From an uncultured Spirochaetaceae bacterium (GTDB lineage: Bacteria > Spirochaetota > Spirochaetia > Sphaerochaetales > Sphaerochaetaceae): a stretch of 64,000 nucleotides of DNA. The stretch spans positions 1 to 64,000 of the forward strand of contig CALXKJ010000010.1 in NCBI GenBank assembly GCA_944388955.1, in the 5' to 3' direction. Under the pieces are notes generated by a model. That model was not told the DNA's origin. It made no database searches and saw nothing but the letters and a program-made list of their open reading frames with translations. Made by a program: the position numbers and the translations under genes. Position 1 is the stretch's first letter. The number at the start of each line of letters is the position of its first letter. Shown piece by piece: positions 34,592-43,521 of this stretch.

Positions 34592-35917
34592 ATGAAACGA
34601 CTTTCACTTATGGCATTGGTACTCATACTTTCCCTCACAGCAGTCTTTGCTGGCGGGCAGAAAGAGCCTAGTGCAGCTGATGGAGAACTCAGCGGAGAAA
34701 TAACATTCTGGCATTCATTCACACAGGGAAAGAGAATGGAAGCCATCCAGGATGCTGCCAATGAATTCATGGCTATGCACCCTGGTGTGAAGATCAACAT
34801 CGAAACAATGGCATGGGGTGATTTCAATACCAAATGGAATGCAGGTCTTACAACAGGAGATCTCCCTGATATGAGCACGGCGCAGAACACAGGAGAAGTC
34901 GCGGAAATGCTCAACGTTGAGGTCCTCAGACCAGCTGATGGCGTAATTGACGCTATCGGGCGAGAGCGCTTTGCGGAAAACGCACTTGCTGACATGACTC
35001 AGGATGGTAATGTCTATGGTATTCCATATTATTCTCACGCTCAGGTCATGTGGTACCGTGAGGATCTCCTTGCCAATGCTGGTCTCGATGTTCCTCAGAC
35101 ATGGGATGAATTCCGTGACGCTGCAATCGCATTGACAAAAGACGGCATATACGGAGCTGCCGTATCATTCAGCCCGAATGACCTTCTTGGCACAAGATAT
35201 CTCAACTACTATGTCCGTTCAGCTGGCGAAAGCCTCCTCAACGATGACCTCACGGCAAACCTCACAAGCGATGCTGCTATTGAAGGAATCAAGTTCTGGG
35301 TTGATATCTACAAGAACTGCTCACCAGCTGAGACAATCAACTATACTGTCAATGATCATGCAACGCTTTATTATCAGGGAATCACAGCATTCGATTTCAA
35401 CTCAGGCTTCATGATTGATGGTGTAAGAGCTAACCGCCCTGATATCCTCGATACCGTCTCATGCGCACCGCTTCCGAAGATCAATGAATCAGATCCGTAC
35501 TACAGCGCTGAAGCCACACAGATTCCTATCGTGATCTGGGAGAATTCAAAGCATCCTGAAATCTGCGAGGCTTTCATCGAGTATCTCTTCCAGGAAGACA
35601 ATTATGTTGATTTCCTCAGCGCTGTGCCTGTTGGAATGCTTCCTGCAATCTCTGGTATCTCCGACCTCGAGGCGTATAAGAGCAATCCTACAGTCCAGCA
35701 GTTCGCCGAGGAAGAGAAAATCATCGCAGAAGCTGTCGCAGCAGGAAGAGCTATCGGGTTCGAGCATGGACCTAGCGCTCAGGCAGGACTTCTTGCTAAT
35801 CAGGGTGTAATCGAGGAAATGTTCCAGGATATCATAATGAACAACACACCAGTCGAAGAAGCCGCAGCAGCAGCTGAAGCTGAACTTAACGAAATATTCG
35901 AAACTATGGTCATGTGA
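34592..35917 (+). CDS. Extracellular sugar-binding protein of the nan-like operon
   Basis: A 441-residue family 1 binding protein. GGAGGAAGAC fixes the start at 34592; a 28-codon extension lacks support. The signal peptide ends AVFAGGQKEP without a lipobox Cys, giving a soluble periplasmic protein. The mature part has the ITFWHSFTQGKRMEAIQDAA start of the family. It leads the importer operon and is not closely similar to the paralogous pair at 4-8.5 kb. The neighbours suggest sialic acid or 2,7-anhydro-sialic acid as ligand. A GC-rich hairpin follows its stop. Confidence 0.9.
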   Translation: MKRLSLMALVLILSLTAVFAGGQKEPSAADGELSGEITFWHSFTQGKRMEAIQDAANEFMAMHPGVKINIETMAWGDFNTKWNAGLTTGDLPDMSTAQNTGEVAEMLNVEVLRPADGVIDAIGRERFAENALADMTQDGNVYGIPYYSHAQVMWYREDLLANAGLDVPQTWDEFRDAAIALTKDGIYGAAVSFSPNDLLGTRYLNYYVRSAGESLLNDDLTANLTSDAAIEGIKFWVDIYKNCSPAETINYTVNDHATLYYQGITAFDFNSGFMIDGVRANRPDILDTVSCAPLPKINESDPYYSAEATQIPIVIWENSKHPEICEAFIEYLFQEDNYVDFLSAVPVGMLPAISGISDLEAYKSNPTVQQFAEEEKIIAEAVAAGRAIGFEHGPSAQAGLLANQGVIEEMFQDIIMNNTPVEEAAAAAEAELNEIFETMVM

Positions 35918-35927
35918 CCACCACAAA

Positions 35928-35948
35928 AGCGGGGCAATTCGCCCCGCT
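35928..35948 (+). terminator. GC-rich intercistronic hairpin after the binding-protein gene
   Basis: A perfect 8-bp stem AGCGGGGC/GCCCCGCT with loop AATTC starts 10 nt past the stop, with no T run. It is the counterpart of the hairpin at 7178-7199 and probably sets a higher level of binding protein than permease. Confidence 0.7.
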
Positions 35949-35966
35949 CCCCTCTAGGAGAACATA

Positions 35967-36884
35967 ATGATCAGCCTTAGGAAAGGCAGAACAAGCATTC
36001 AGGGCAGCTCCCTTACAAGATGGATTTTCGTAGCGCCTGCAATGCTGGTTGTGATATGCCTTCTCATCTATCCGCTTTTGTCGACAGCATTGTATAGCTT
36101 TACCAACAAGACGATGATAAGGAAAAGCTTCAGTTTTGTCGGGTTCGAGAATTATATAAGAATCCTCACCGATCCTGATTTCTGGACATCCTTCGGTCAT
36201 TCGCTTGTCTGGACGATATTCAGCGTGATAGGACAAGTAATAATAGGATTTATCGGAGCTCTCTGTCTCAATAGAATCAAATCACCGGCAGCAAGAAGCA
36301 TCTTCAGGATTGCAGCTATCATTCCATGGGCATTCCCTTCAATCGCTACAGCTATGACATGGAAATGGTTATTCAATGGAATCTATGGTTTTGTTCCGGA
36401 GATGCTGCAGAAATTCGGACTTACAGACGGTCTTATCCAGTTCTTCTCTGATCCATCGCTCGTACTTCCAGCACTTATCTTCATAAATATCTGGTTCGGT
36501 GCACCTCTTATTCTCGTCAACGTCTACGCAGCCCTCCAGACCATACCTCAGGATCAGTATGAAGCTGCACAGATTGACGGCGCATCAAGCCTGCAGTCAT
36601 TCAGGCATATAACGCTGCCGCATATCAGGACTGTTGTAGGACTCCTGGTTGTACTGAGAACAGTATGGGTATTCAACAACTTTGATTTGATATACATGAT
36701 CACTGGCGGTGGCCCAGCAGGTGCAAGTTCAACAATGCCTATCTACATCTATGACACTGGCTGGACAGGCAGACTCGTAGGCAGAGCATCTGCGGCATCA
36801 ATACTGCTTCTGCTCTTCCTTGTCATACTCTGCGTGCTTTACTTCAAAGTAATCAGCAAATGGGAGAAGGAGGATGTCAAATGA
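35967..36884 (+). CDS. Sugar ABC transporter permease (MalF/UgpA-like)
   Basis: A 305-residue permease with six helices and the EAA motif (QDQYEAAQIDGASSLQSFRH). AGGAG lies before the ATG. It is the second gene of the importer operon and overlaps the next permease by 4 bp (ATGA). With its partner it forms the membrane channel; as in the first sugar operon, no ATPase gene is present. Confidence 0.93.
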   Translation: MISLRKGRTSIQGSSLTRWIFVAPAMLVVICLLIYPLLSTALYSFTNKTMIRKSFSFVGFENYIRILTDPDFWTSFGHSLVWTIFSVIGQVIIGFIGALCLNRIKSPAARSIFRIAAIIPWAFPSIATAMTWKWLFNGIYGFVPEMLQKFGLTDGLIQFFSDPSLVLPALIFINIWFGAPLILVNVYAALQTIPQDQYEAAQIDGASSLQSFRHITLPHIRTVVGLLVVLRTVWVFNNFDLIYMITGGGPAGASSTMPIYIYDTGWTGRLVGRASAASILLLLFLVILCVLYFKVISKWEKEDVK

Positions 36885-37717
36885 GTCTTAAGAAACGATT
36901 TACACCAGGAACCTGCTTCTCGTATGTCTATCTTACAATCATCGCTGTTGTGGCTGTATTCCCGCTCTTATGGCTTCTTGTGTCTGCTTTCAAATCAAGC
37001 GGTGAGATGCTAGCCAACCCGACAACTATTCTTCCGAAGGAATGGACTCTGGAGAACTTCAAGACTGTCCTGTTTACACTGAAGTTCACTGTAAATATTA
37101 AGAACAGTCTCATAGTAGCACTAGTCACAACAGTCATAGCGACATTCATTTCATCGCTTGCTGCGTATGGAATCATCAGGTTCTTCCCGAGACTCGGGAA
37201 CATCATGACGAAGATTCTCATCACGACATACATGTTCCCTTCGATCATGCTTGTAATACCTTACGCGGTTGTAATGAATTCGCTTCATCTTACAAACACC
37301 AGAGGTGGTCTTGTACTCGTATATATGTCATTCAGCGTACCTTACGCTGTGTGGATGCTTGTTGGATTCTTCAAAACTGTACCAATCGGAATCGAAGAAG
37401 CCGCAAGAATCGATGGAGCTAACCGCTTCCAGGTATTCACACGTGTTGTAATACCGCTTGTACGACCGGGAATAGTCTCCACAGCTATCTATGTATTCAT
37501 AAATGCGTGGAATGAATTCCTCTATGCCTTGCTTCTCGTTTCAAGCTCGGCGAAGACTACCCTATCGGTTGCTGTAAAGACTCTTGAGGGTGCAGATATC
37601 CTCAACTGGGGCTCGATGATGGCTGCAAGCGCGATTGTCGTTCTTCCATCAATCATATTCTTTATCCTTATACAGAATAAGATTGCAGGTGGACTGACAG
37701 ATGGTGCTGTCAAATAA
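36881..37717 (+). CDS. Sugar ABC transporter permease (MalG/UgpE-like)
   Basis: A 278-residue permease with the EAA motif IGIEEAARIDGANRFQVFTR. The start at 36881 overlaps the stop of the first permease and has GGAGAAGGAGG upstream, so it is preferred over a TTG- or ATG-led extension of seven codons. It forms a heterodimer with the upstream permease, and the oxidoreductase gene follows after 25 bp. Confidence 0.93.
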   Translation: MSLKKRFTPGTCFSYVYLTIIAVVAVFPLLWLLVSAFKSSGEMLANPTTILPKEWTLENFKTVLFTLKFTVNIKNSLIVALVTTVIATFISSLAAYGIIRFFPRLGNIMTKILITTYMFPSIMLVIPYAVVMNSLHLTNTRGGLVLVYMSFSVPYAVWMLVGFFKTVPIGIEEAARIDGANRFQVFTRVVIPLVRPGIVSTAIYVFINAWNEFLYALLLVSSSAKTTLSVAVKTLEGADILNWGSMMAASAIVVLPSIIFFILIQNKIAGGLTDGAVK

Positions 37718-37742
37718 ATCACTTCAATAGGAGAAAGAAAAA

Positions 37743-38858
37743 ATGAAAACTATCAATTATGGTATAGTGGGAACAGGATATTTCGGAGCGGAGCTCGGAA
37801 GAATACTGAGAACTCTCGACGGCGCTGCTGTTGTAGCCGTTTATGATCCTGAAAACGGCAAGACAATCGCTGAAGAATTCGGATGCAAATGCGAGGATAG
37901 CCTTGAAGCGCTTGTCTCAGAGCCTGATATCGATGCTGTAATCGTCGCAACACCAAACTATCTGCATAAGGAGCCTGTAATAAAGGCTGCTGAACACAAG
38001 AAACATGTATTCTGCGAGAAGCCTATTGCGCTCTCATACCAAGATTGCGATGAGATGGTAAAAGCTGCAGAAAAGAATGGTGTCATATTCATGGCTGGAC
38101 ACATAATGAACTTCTTCCATGGAGTAAGGCTCGCAAAGAAATTCATCCAGGAAGGAAAAATCGGAAAGCTTCTTTATGCCCACTCTGCGAGGAACGGCTG
38201 GGAGGAACAGCAGCCAGAAATAAGCTGGAAGAAGATCAGAGCGAAGTCAGGAGGACATCTATATCATCATATCCACGAGCTCGATTGCATACAGTTCATC
38301 ATGGGGCCTGCAACAGAAGCCACGATGATCGGAGGAAATGTTGCACATAAAGGTGAGCATTTCGGAGATGAGGACGATCTCCTTCTTCTGAGCCTTGAAT
38401 TCGGGAATAACACATTCGCGCTCATTGAGTATGGATCAGCTTTCCACTACCCCGAGCACTATGTGCTTATCCAAGGAACAGAAGGATTCATCAGAATCGA
38501 CATGTGCAACACTGGCATGACAGTGAAGACCAAGGACGGGAAGATAGAACACTATACGACACATGCGACAAAGGAGCTTGATGAGGAAAGAACGCATATT
38601 TATCACAGTACGGAGATGGATGGGGCCATACAGTATGGACATCCGGGAAAGAAACCTCCAATGTGGCTGCAGAGCGTAATGAACAATGAAATGAGGTATT
38701 TCAACGGCATTATGCATGGCGATCCGATTCCAGAGGAATTCAAGCCGCTCATGACAGGTGAAGCTGCAAGGGCCGCAATTGCAACAGCTGATGCCGCAAC
38801 TCGCTCTAGAATGGAAGATAGGAAAGTAAAGATTTCCGAAATTACAGGAGAGGTGTGA
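37743..38858 (+). CDS. Gfo/Idh/MocA oxidoreductase, candidate 2,7-anhydro-sialic acid oxidoreductase
   Basis: A 371-residue NAD(P)-dependent enzyme. The N-terminal Rossmann fold has GIVGTGYFGAELG; the family lysine is in CEKPIALS; the C-terminal alpha/beta domain has GGHLYHHIHELDCIQF, a His-rich active-site segment. NanOx of Ruminococcus gnavus and YjhC of E. coli belong to this family and convert 2,7-anhydro-Neu5Ac to Neu5Ac through a keto intermediate. The position between an ABC importer and a NanA-like aldolase, with NanQ-like YhcH nearby, matches that pathway. The substrate is inferred. The stop is 1 nt before the aldolase start. Confidence 0.85.
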   Translation: MKTINYGIVGTGYFGAELGRILRTLDGAAVVAVYDPENGKTIAEEFGCKCEDSLEALVSEPDIDAVIVATPNYLHKEPVIKAAEHKKHVFCEKPIALSYQDCDEMVKAAEKNGVIFMAGHIMNFFHGVRLAKKFIQEGKIGKLLYAHSARNGWEEQQPEISWKKIRAKSGGHLYHHIHELDCIQFIMGPATEATMIGGNVAHKGEHFGDEDDLLLLSLEFGNNTFALIEYGSAFHYPEHYVLIQGTEGFIRIDMCNTGMTVKTKDGKIEHYTTHATKELDEERTHIYHSTEMDGAIQYGHPGKKPPMWLQSVMNNEMRYFNGIMHGDPIPEEFKPLMTGEAARAAIATADAATRSRMEDRKVKISEITGEV

Positions 38859-38859
38859 T

Positions 38860-39780
38860 ATGGGATTTGCAATCACAGACATCAAGGGCGTGATACCCGC
38901 GATGATAACGACATTCGACAAGGATGAGAAAGTAGACCTCGGGAGAGCGGAGAAGCTGACTGAGTTCCTCATCGGAGAGGGAGTGAACGGTCTCTATATA
39001 ACGGGAAGCACGGGAGAGGGCTTCCTGATGACAGGAGAAGAGAGGAAGGCATATGCCGAGAGAGTCGTGAAGACTGCCGCCGGGCGCGTTCCCGTCATCG
39101 TCCATGTCGGAGATATAGGGACGAGGAAGTCAGTCGAGCTTGCCGAGCATGCGGAGAGCATCGGAGCCGATGCCATCTCATCCGTCCCTCCTTTCTACTA
39201 CCATTTTTCAGCCGATGACATCTATTCATACTACAGTGACATATCATCATCGGTATCGATACCGATGGTGGTGTACAACATCTCGCTTGCAGGGCTTATG
39301 GACTCATCGCTTGTTAGGCGTCTTGCCTCAATCCCCGGCGTGAGGGGGCTGAAGTTCACATCGCGGGAGCATGATGATATGTGCGCTCTGAAGATGGAAC
39401 TCGGAAAGGATTTCATGATCTATTCCGGCTGCGATGAGATGGCGACTCAGGGGCTTCTCGCAGGAGCTGACGGCATCATCGGCTCATTCTATAACATGCT
39501 GCCCGATACATTCCTGAGGATCTATGAGCTTGCGAGGAAGGGAGACTACACTGGTGCATTCGAGGTCCAGAAGACAGCGACAACTGTCATAAAGTACCTC
39601 GTGAAGTGGGACTTCTTCCCGATTATGAAGGCCCTGATGACGGATGCGGGAATCGATGCCGGATACTCAAGGCGTCCATTCCATCTACCGGATGAGGAGA
39701 CTATGAGAGAGATCAGAGCCTTCTGCGCGGATATGAAGAAAAAACACCCTGATATCCCAATGAGATATCTTGGCGCATGA
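38860..39780 (+). CDS. N-acetylneuraminate lyase-like aldolase (DapA/NanA family)
   Basis: A 306-residue TIM-barrel class I aldolase. It has the carboxylate-binding GSTGEGF loop (about 47-53), the catalytic Tyr in VVYNI and the Schiff-base Lys in LKFTS. The GSTGEGF form and the context favour cleavage of sialic acid to N-acetylmannosamine and pyruvate; dihydrodipicolinate synthase or another keto-acid aldolase is the alternative. It follows the oxidoreductase by 1 nt and ends the operon. The downstream sialic acid genes nanE, nanK, nagA and nagB are not in the window. Confidence 0.82.
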   Translation: MGFAITDIKGVIPAMITTFDKDEKVDLGRAEKLTEFLIGEGVNGLYITGSTGEGFLMTGEERKAYAERVVKTAAGRVPVIVHVGDIGTRKSVELAEHAESIGADAISSVPPFYYHFSADDIYSYYSDISSSVSIPMVVYNISLAGLMDSSLVRRLASIPGVRGLKFTSREHDDMCALKMELGKDFMIYSGCDEMATQGLLAGADGIIGSFYNMLPDTFLRIYELARKGDYTGAFEVQKTATTVIKYLVKWDFFPIMKALMTDAGIDAGYSRRPFHLPDEETMREIRAFCADMKKKHPDIPMRYLGA

Positions 39781-39786
39781 ACGAAA

Positions 39787-39812
39787 GCAAGATGGGAGGA
39801 TTCTCATCTTGC
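39787..39812 (+). terminator. Terminator of the nan-like operon
   Basis: Stem GCAAGATG/CATCTTGC with a 10-nt loop, followed by CTGCCTTTTCT, starting 6 nt past the aldolase stop. It overlaps the end of the GntR remnant on the other strand. Confidence 0.75.
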
Positions 39813-39956
39813 CTGCCTTTTCTCCTTCAGGTGCATGTAGCTTTCCGTGAAATGGAATTCAAGTGCTTTGCAATATGCGTCATAATCACGAGCTTCAAGC
39901 GCCTCTACAATCTGGATGTGCTTTTTATACCGCACGTCCAGATTCCATCTGTTAAT
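39804..39956 (-). pseudogene. Remnant of a GntR-family (FCD) regulator
   Basis: On the minus strand about 50 codons read as the last helices of an FCD-type ligand domain, WNLDVRYKKHIQIVEALEAR, then a segment ending HFTESYMHLKEKRQAR and a stop. An in-frame stop lies just upstream at 39957-39959, and no DNA-binding domain or start is present, so this is a truncated fragment. NanR-type GntR regulators commonly control sialic acid genes; here the AraC protein at 33590 seems to have taken over. Confidence 0.65.
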
Positions 39957-40046
39957 CTATCTTTCTTTTGCCGTTCAGAAACTACCTAATTTGTACTTCA
40001 ATCTCTATTTCAGTCTGCAACCCGTATGCAGGAATCCAACAGAAAT

Positions 40047-40075
40047 TTTCACATATCCATTTTGTGTACTATAAT
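40047..40075 (+). promoter_or_regulatory. Promoter of the SGNH hydrolase gene
   Basis: TTCACA (40048-40053), a 16-nt spacer and a consensus TATAAT (40070-40075) that ends 7 nt before the ATG at 40083. There is no Shine-Dalgarno sequence. Confidence 0.65.
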
Positions 40076-40082
40076 CTCCCGT

Positions 40083-40733
40083 ATGAAAGAAACAAAGAAA
40101 TCAGTGCTCTGCTTTGGAGACTCAAATACATATGGATACAATCCGGAAGACGGAACAAGATGGCCCTTTGAAGCCAGATGGACGGGAATAGCACAGCAGG
40201 AACTCGGTAATGACTACAGGATAATAGAAGAAGGTCTTGGAGGAAGAACGACAGTATTCGAAGATCCATTCCATGCTGGAAGGAAAGGAATAGATTCCAT
40301 TCCGATGATGCTTGAGACTCACCTGCCCTTAGATCTCATTGTCATCATGCTTGGAACCAATGATTGCAAGAACTGCTTTCCATCCACAGCGAAATCAATC
40401 GCTTATGGCATTCTGAGGATAATCGATACAATCAAGGCTTTCCCTTTTCCAGACTGGACAGATATCCCTGAAATCCTCGTTGTCTCTCCTATTCACATTG
40501 CGCCGAACCCTGAAAACGGCGGAAGCGTGACTTTCGATAAAGCTTCTCATGAGAAATCACTTCAGTTCAGTGAGTATTACAGAATAGCTGCTAAGAACGG
40601 AGGTGCGGATTTTCTCGATGCGGCCACGATAGCGAAACCCGGAATTGATGGTATACATCTTGGCTATGACGGACACAGGAAACTTGGAATAGCAATGGCA
40701 GTGAAAATCAGAGAAATGCTGGAGAAACACTGA
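40083..40733 (+). CDS. SGNH/GDSL-family esterase
   Basis: A 216-residue cytoplasmic hydrolase without a signal peptide. Block I is CFGDSNTYGYNP with the catalytic Ser (about 11-14), then the block II Gly, block III GTNDCK, and block V DGIHLGYDGH with the Asp-His pair. The GDSNTYGYNPxxGTRWP form matches the arylesterase/acyltransferase subgroup. De-O-acetylation of a sugar imported by the neighbouring operon is possible but unproven, since it has its own promoter. The start at 40083 is set by the -10 box 7 nt upstream. Confidence 0.88.
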   Translation: MKETKKSVLCFGDSNTYGYNPEDGTRWPFEARWTGIAQQELGNDYRIIEEGLGGRTTVFEDPFHAGRKGIDSIPMMLETHLPLDLIVIMLGTNDCKNCFPSTAKSIAYGILRIIDTIKAFPFPDWTDIPEILVVSPIHIAPNPENGGSVTFDKASHEKSLQFSEYYRIAAKNGGADFLDAATIAKPGIDGIHLGYDGHRKLGIAMAVKIREMLEKH

Positions 40734-41134
40734 TTATAAGTCTTCTGCTGATATGAAATGCCTTTCGATATGCATTTATTTGCAAATATAAATTATATAG
40801 TTTTCATATTATTTATTATTGTTAGATGATAATTATCATTTATTTTTATTGTCTTTTATAATTATTTTACAATAAAAAGTAGCAAACATCTCATATACAA
40901 GATATAAATCAGATTTGTTTTATAATCTGATAAATACAATTACTTGCAGTTTGCATTTGTGATTCGTATCGGAAAGAGAAGTATCGATATGAAATCTAAA
41001 TTGCCATACTTCAGTAAGAAGCCACGATTACGATGATTTATTTACGATGAAAGAATAGGTTTTTCTTTACTTCCGGCATCCGAGCCTTTAACATCTTTTT
41101 TAATAAGCTTATTTAATTCAAAAGGAGGATTCAG
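40734..41134. other. 400-bp AT-rich gene-free region before the second EF-G gene
   Basis: No gene on either strand. It contains the 14-bp perfect palindrome ATGATAATTATCAT (40826-40839), similar to a Fur-type box, and a TATAAT at 40921-40926 without a good -35 box. AAAAGGAGG lies just before the EF-G-like gene. The rest is A/T-rich without clear structure. Confidence 0.5.
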
Positions 41135-43219
41135 ATGAGCGTCAATACCAAGGATATCAGGAATGTGGCAATCATCGGCCATAATGGTACGGGAAAGACT
41201 AACCTCATAGAGCAGATGCTTTACTATGCAGGAGTTCTTTCCCACCCGGAAACGGTAGACAGCGGCAAGACCATCAGTGACTATACTGACGAGGAGATCC
41301 AGAGGAAGATGTCCGTCCACTCAGCACTTGCTTCATTCGAGTGGGATGGAAAGAGAATAAATGTACTTGATACTCCGGGAACCGGAGACTTCATCGGAGA
41401 AGCAATCTCCGCATTCAGAGCTACTGAAGCTGCGCTCATGCTTATTGATGGAAGAGAAGGCACGCAGATCGAGACAATCAAGCTCTGGAGAAGACTGGAT
41501 GAGAGAAATAAGCCTAGAGCTGTATTCATCAACAAGATGGATAAGGAAAGAGCAAGCTTCAGGCATACGATAGATTCACTTGTAGAAGAGTTCGGCGCGC
41601 ATTTTGTCCCTGTCGTCATGGCACTTGGTGAGGCAGAGGAATTCAAAGGAGTCATCAACCTTATTGAGAATCAGGCATATGAGTACCATGAAGGCGGAAA
41701 GGAGACGCCGATGCCTATTCCCGAGAAATACGCAGCTGTAGTAGAGGACTTCAGGGCACGTCTTATAGAGAATGCCGCAGAAGGTGCAGACGACCTCATT
41801 GAGAAGTATTTCGAGGAAGGTACACTCGAGCCTGATGATATCAGAAGAGGCCTTGCGGAAGGCATGAGAGTGAACAGGGTTGTTCCTGTGTTCTGCGGTG
41901 CAACTGATAAAGGCGCTGGTATCACTTCCCTTCTGAACTTCATCAAGAACAACTTCCCATGGCCGCTTGGCATCGAGGAATACATTATCGGACACGAGGG
42001 AGAGGAAACGACACTCCAGATTACTCCTGAAGGTCCATTCTCCGGATATGTATTCAAGACAACAATTGACCAGTTCTCAGGAAAGATGAGCTTCATAAAG
42101 ATCGTCACGGGTACACTCACACCAGAGACAGATATCTACAACAATGAAATCGGCAAGAAAGCAAAGCCCGGAAAACTCTACAGAGCTGTTGGAAAGAAGC
42201 TGATAGAGACTGATTCTCTTATCGCCGGTGATATCGGCATCATCACTAAGTGCGATATCGCATACACAAATGCGACACTCGTTGCCGGTCCAGAGTATCT
42301 GAGGCGCTTCAGACCGCTCAGACTGCCTCAGCCGATTTACCAGCTCGCGATTTCCGCAGAGGACAAGAAGAGCGAAGATAAGATGAACGACGCCCTTCAC
42401 CGCATTGCTGAAGAGGATCTCACATTCCAGATGTCCTATAACGAGGAGACGAAGGAATCAATCATCGGGGGCATGGGCGAACTTCATATAGGAATCATTC
42501 TGGACAAGGTCCGCGAGAAGCAGAAGATAAAGATTCTCACAAGAACACCGAAAGTCGCTTATCGCGAGACAATCACAAAGGATTCAGGGCTTGCTGAGTA
42601 CTCGCACAAGAAGCAGACAGGCGGCCATGGACAGTTCGGAAGAGTCGTTATCGATATCGCGCCGATTGAGAGAGGAAAATACTACGAGTTCACGAACGCC
42701 ATCAAGGGCGGTGCTATCTCCAAAGGTTACATACCTGGCATAGAGAAAGGCCTTCAGGAAGCAATGAAGGAAGGCTATCTTGCAGGCTATCCTCTTGTTG
42801 ATATCGGCATCACGCTTCTCGATGGAAAGGAGCATCCTGTTGATTCTTCTGAAATGGCATTCCGCCTTGCTGCAAAGGGTGCGATGGAAGTGGCTCTCGC
42901 GAAAGCCGGATGTGTCCTTCTTGAGCCTGTCATGAAGGTCGACGTGTATGTTGATGATGAATACCTTGGTGCAATTCTCTCCGATCTTTCATCAAAGAGA
43001 GGGCGCGTGCTTGGTCAGGAAGAGAAAGGTCATGTTGTATGCGTAAAGGCAGAAGTACCGATGGCTGAGCTCAGGAACTATGCGATCGAGCTGAAGTCCA
43101 TGACATCAGGAACAGGCTCATTCGAACTTGAATTCGACCACTACGAAGAACTTCATGGAAAACTTGCTGACGATGTAATCGCGGAAGCAAAGAAAGCCAA
43201 GGAAGAAGCAGAAGCCTGA
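41135..43219 (+). CDS. Divergent elongation factor G-like GTPase (EF-G-II type)
   Basis: A 694-residue translational GTPase with EF-G domains I-V. The P loop is GHNGTGKTNL (about 15-24) instead of AHIDAGKTT, and the switch I RGITI motif is replaced (QRKMSVHSALASF), as in the EF-G-like FusA2 group of Thermus and mycobacteria and the second EF-G of spirochaetes. G3 DTPGTGDF and G4 NKMD are present. The altered switch I suggests a different GTPase cycle from the copy at 31040, perhaps ribosome recycling. AAAGGAGG lies before the ATG and a strong terminator follows. Confidence 0.92.
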   Translation: MSVNTKDIRNVAIIGHNGTGKTNLIEQMLYYAGVLSHPETVDSGKTISDYTDEEIQRKMSVHSALASFEWDGKRINVLDTPGTGDFIGEAISAFRATEAALMLIDGREGTQIETIKLWRRLDERNKPRAVFINKMDKERASFRHTIDSLVEEFGAHFVPVVMALGEAEEFKGVINLIENQAYEYHEGGKETPMPIPEKYAAVVEDFRARLIENAAEGADDLIEKYFEEGTLEPDDIRRGLAEGMRVNRVVPVFCGATDKGAGITSLLNFIKNNFPWPLGIEEYIIGHEGEETTLQITPEGPFSGYVFKTTIDQFSGKMSFIKIVTGTLTPETDIYNNEIGKKAKPGKLYRAVGKKLIETDSLIAGDIGIITKCDIAYTNATLVAGPEYLRRFRPLRLPQPIYQLAISAEDKKSEDKMNDALHRIAEEDLTFQMSYNEETKESIIGGMGELHIGIILDKVREKQKIKILTRTPKVAYRETITKDSGLAEYSHKKQTGGHGQFGRVVIDIAPIERGKYYEFTNAIKGGAISKGYIPGIEKGLQEAMKEGYLAGYPLVDIGITLLDGKEHPVDSSEMAFRLAAKGAMEVALAKAGCVLLEPVMKVDVYVDDEYLGAILSDLSSKRGRVLGQEEKGHVVCVKAEVPMAELRNYAIELKSMTSGTGSFELEFDHYEELHGKLADDVIAEAKKAKEEAEA

Positions 43220-43237
43220 TTCATCAGACAGAGATTT

Positions 43238-43266
43238 CAGGGCAGTGAAAGCTGCCCTGTTTTTTT
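43238..43266 (+). terminator. Rho-independent terminator of the EF-G-like gene
   Basis: A perfect 8-bp stem CAGGGCAG/CTGCCCTG with loop TGAAAG, followed by seven T. Confidence 0.92.
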
Positions 43267-43375
43267 GCCGAAGATGTTTTCAGTAACATTTTTCCAGCTT
43301 ATCGGATGTAAAACACAGAAAACAAATTTCCCTGAAAACAGATTCCAGAATCATTCATAATCGTACATTAAATAC

Positions 43376-43405
43376 AAAAACCACACAGGTTTACATCCCA
43401 TGTGG
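43376..43405 (-). terminator. Candidate terminator of mfd-trmB
   Basis: On the minus strand CCACATGGG pairs with CCTGTGTGG (two G-T pairs) around ATGTAAA and is followed by TTTTT. It lies about 115 nt past the trmB stop; the intervening stretch has no gene. Confidence 0.65.
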
Positions 43406-43521
43406 CATGCATTTTGAGCATGAACGTTTTTTACCTCTTCCCCAATAGCTATGATAGTAGTCTATTGTACTTGATACCAACAATCAAGGAAAAAACAAAG
43501 GCTTTCAGTGAATTGGTTGTA

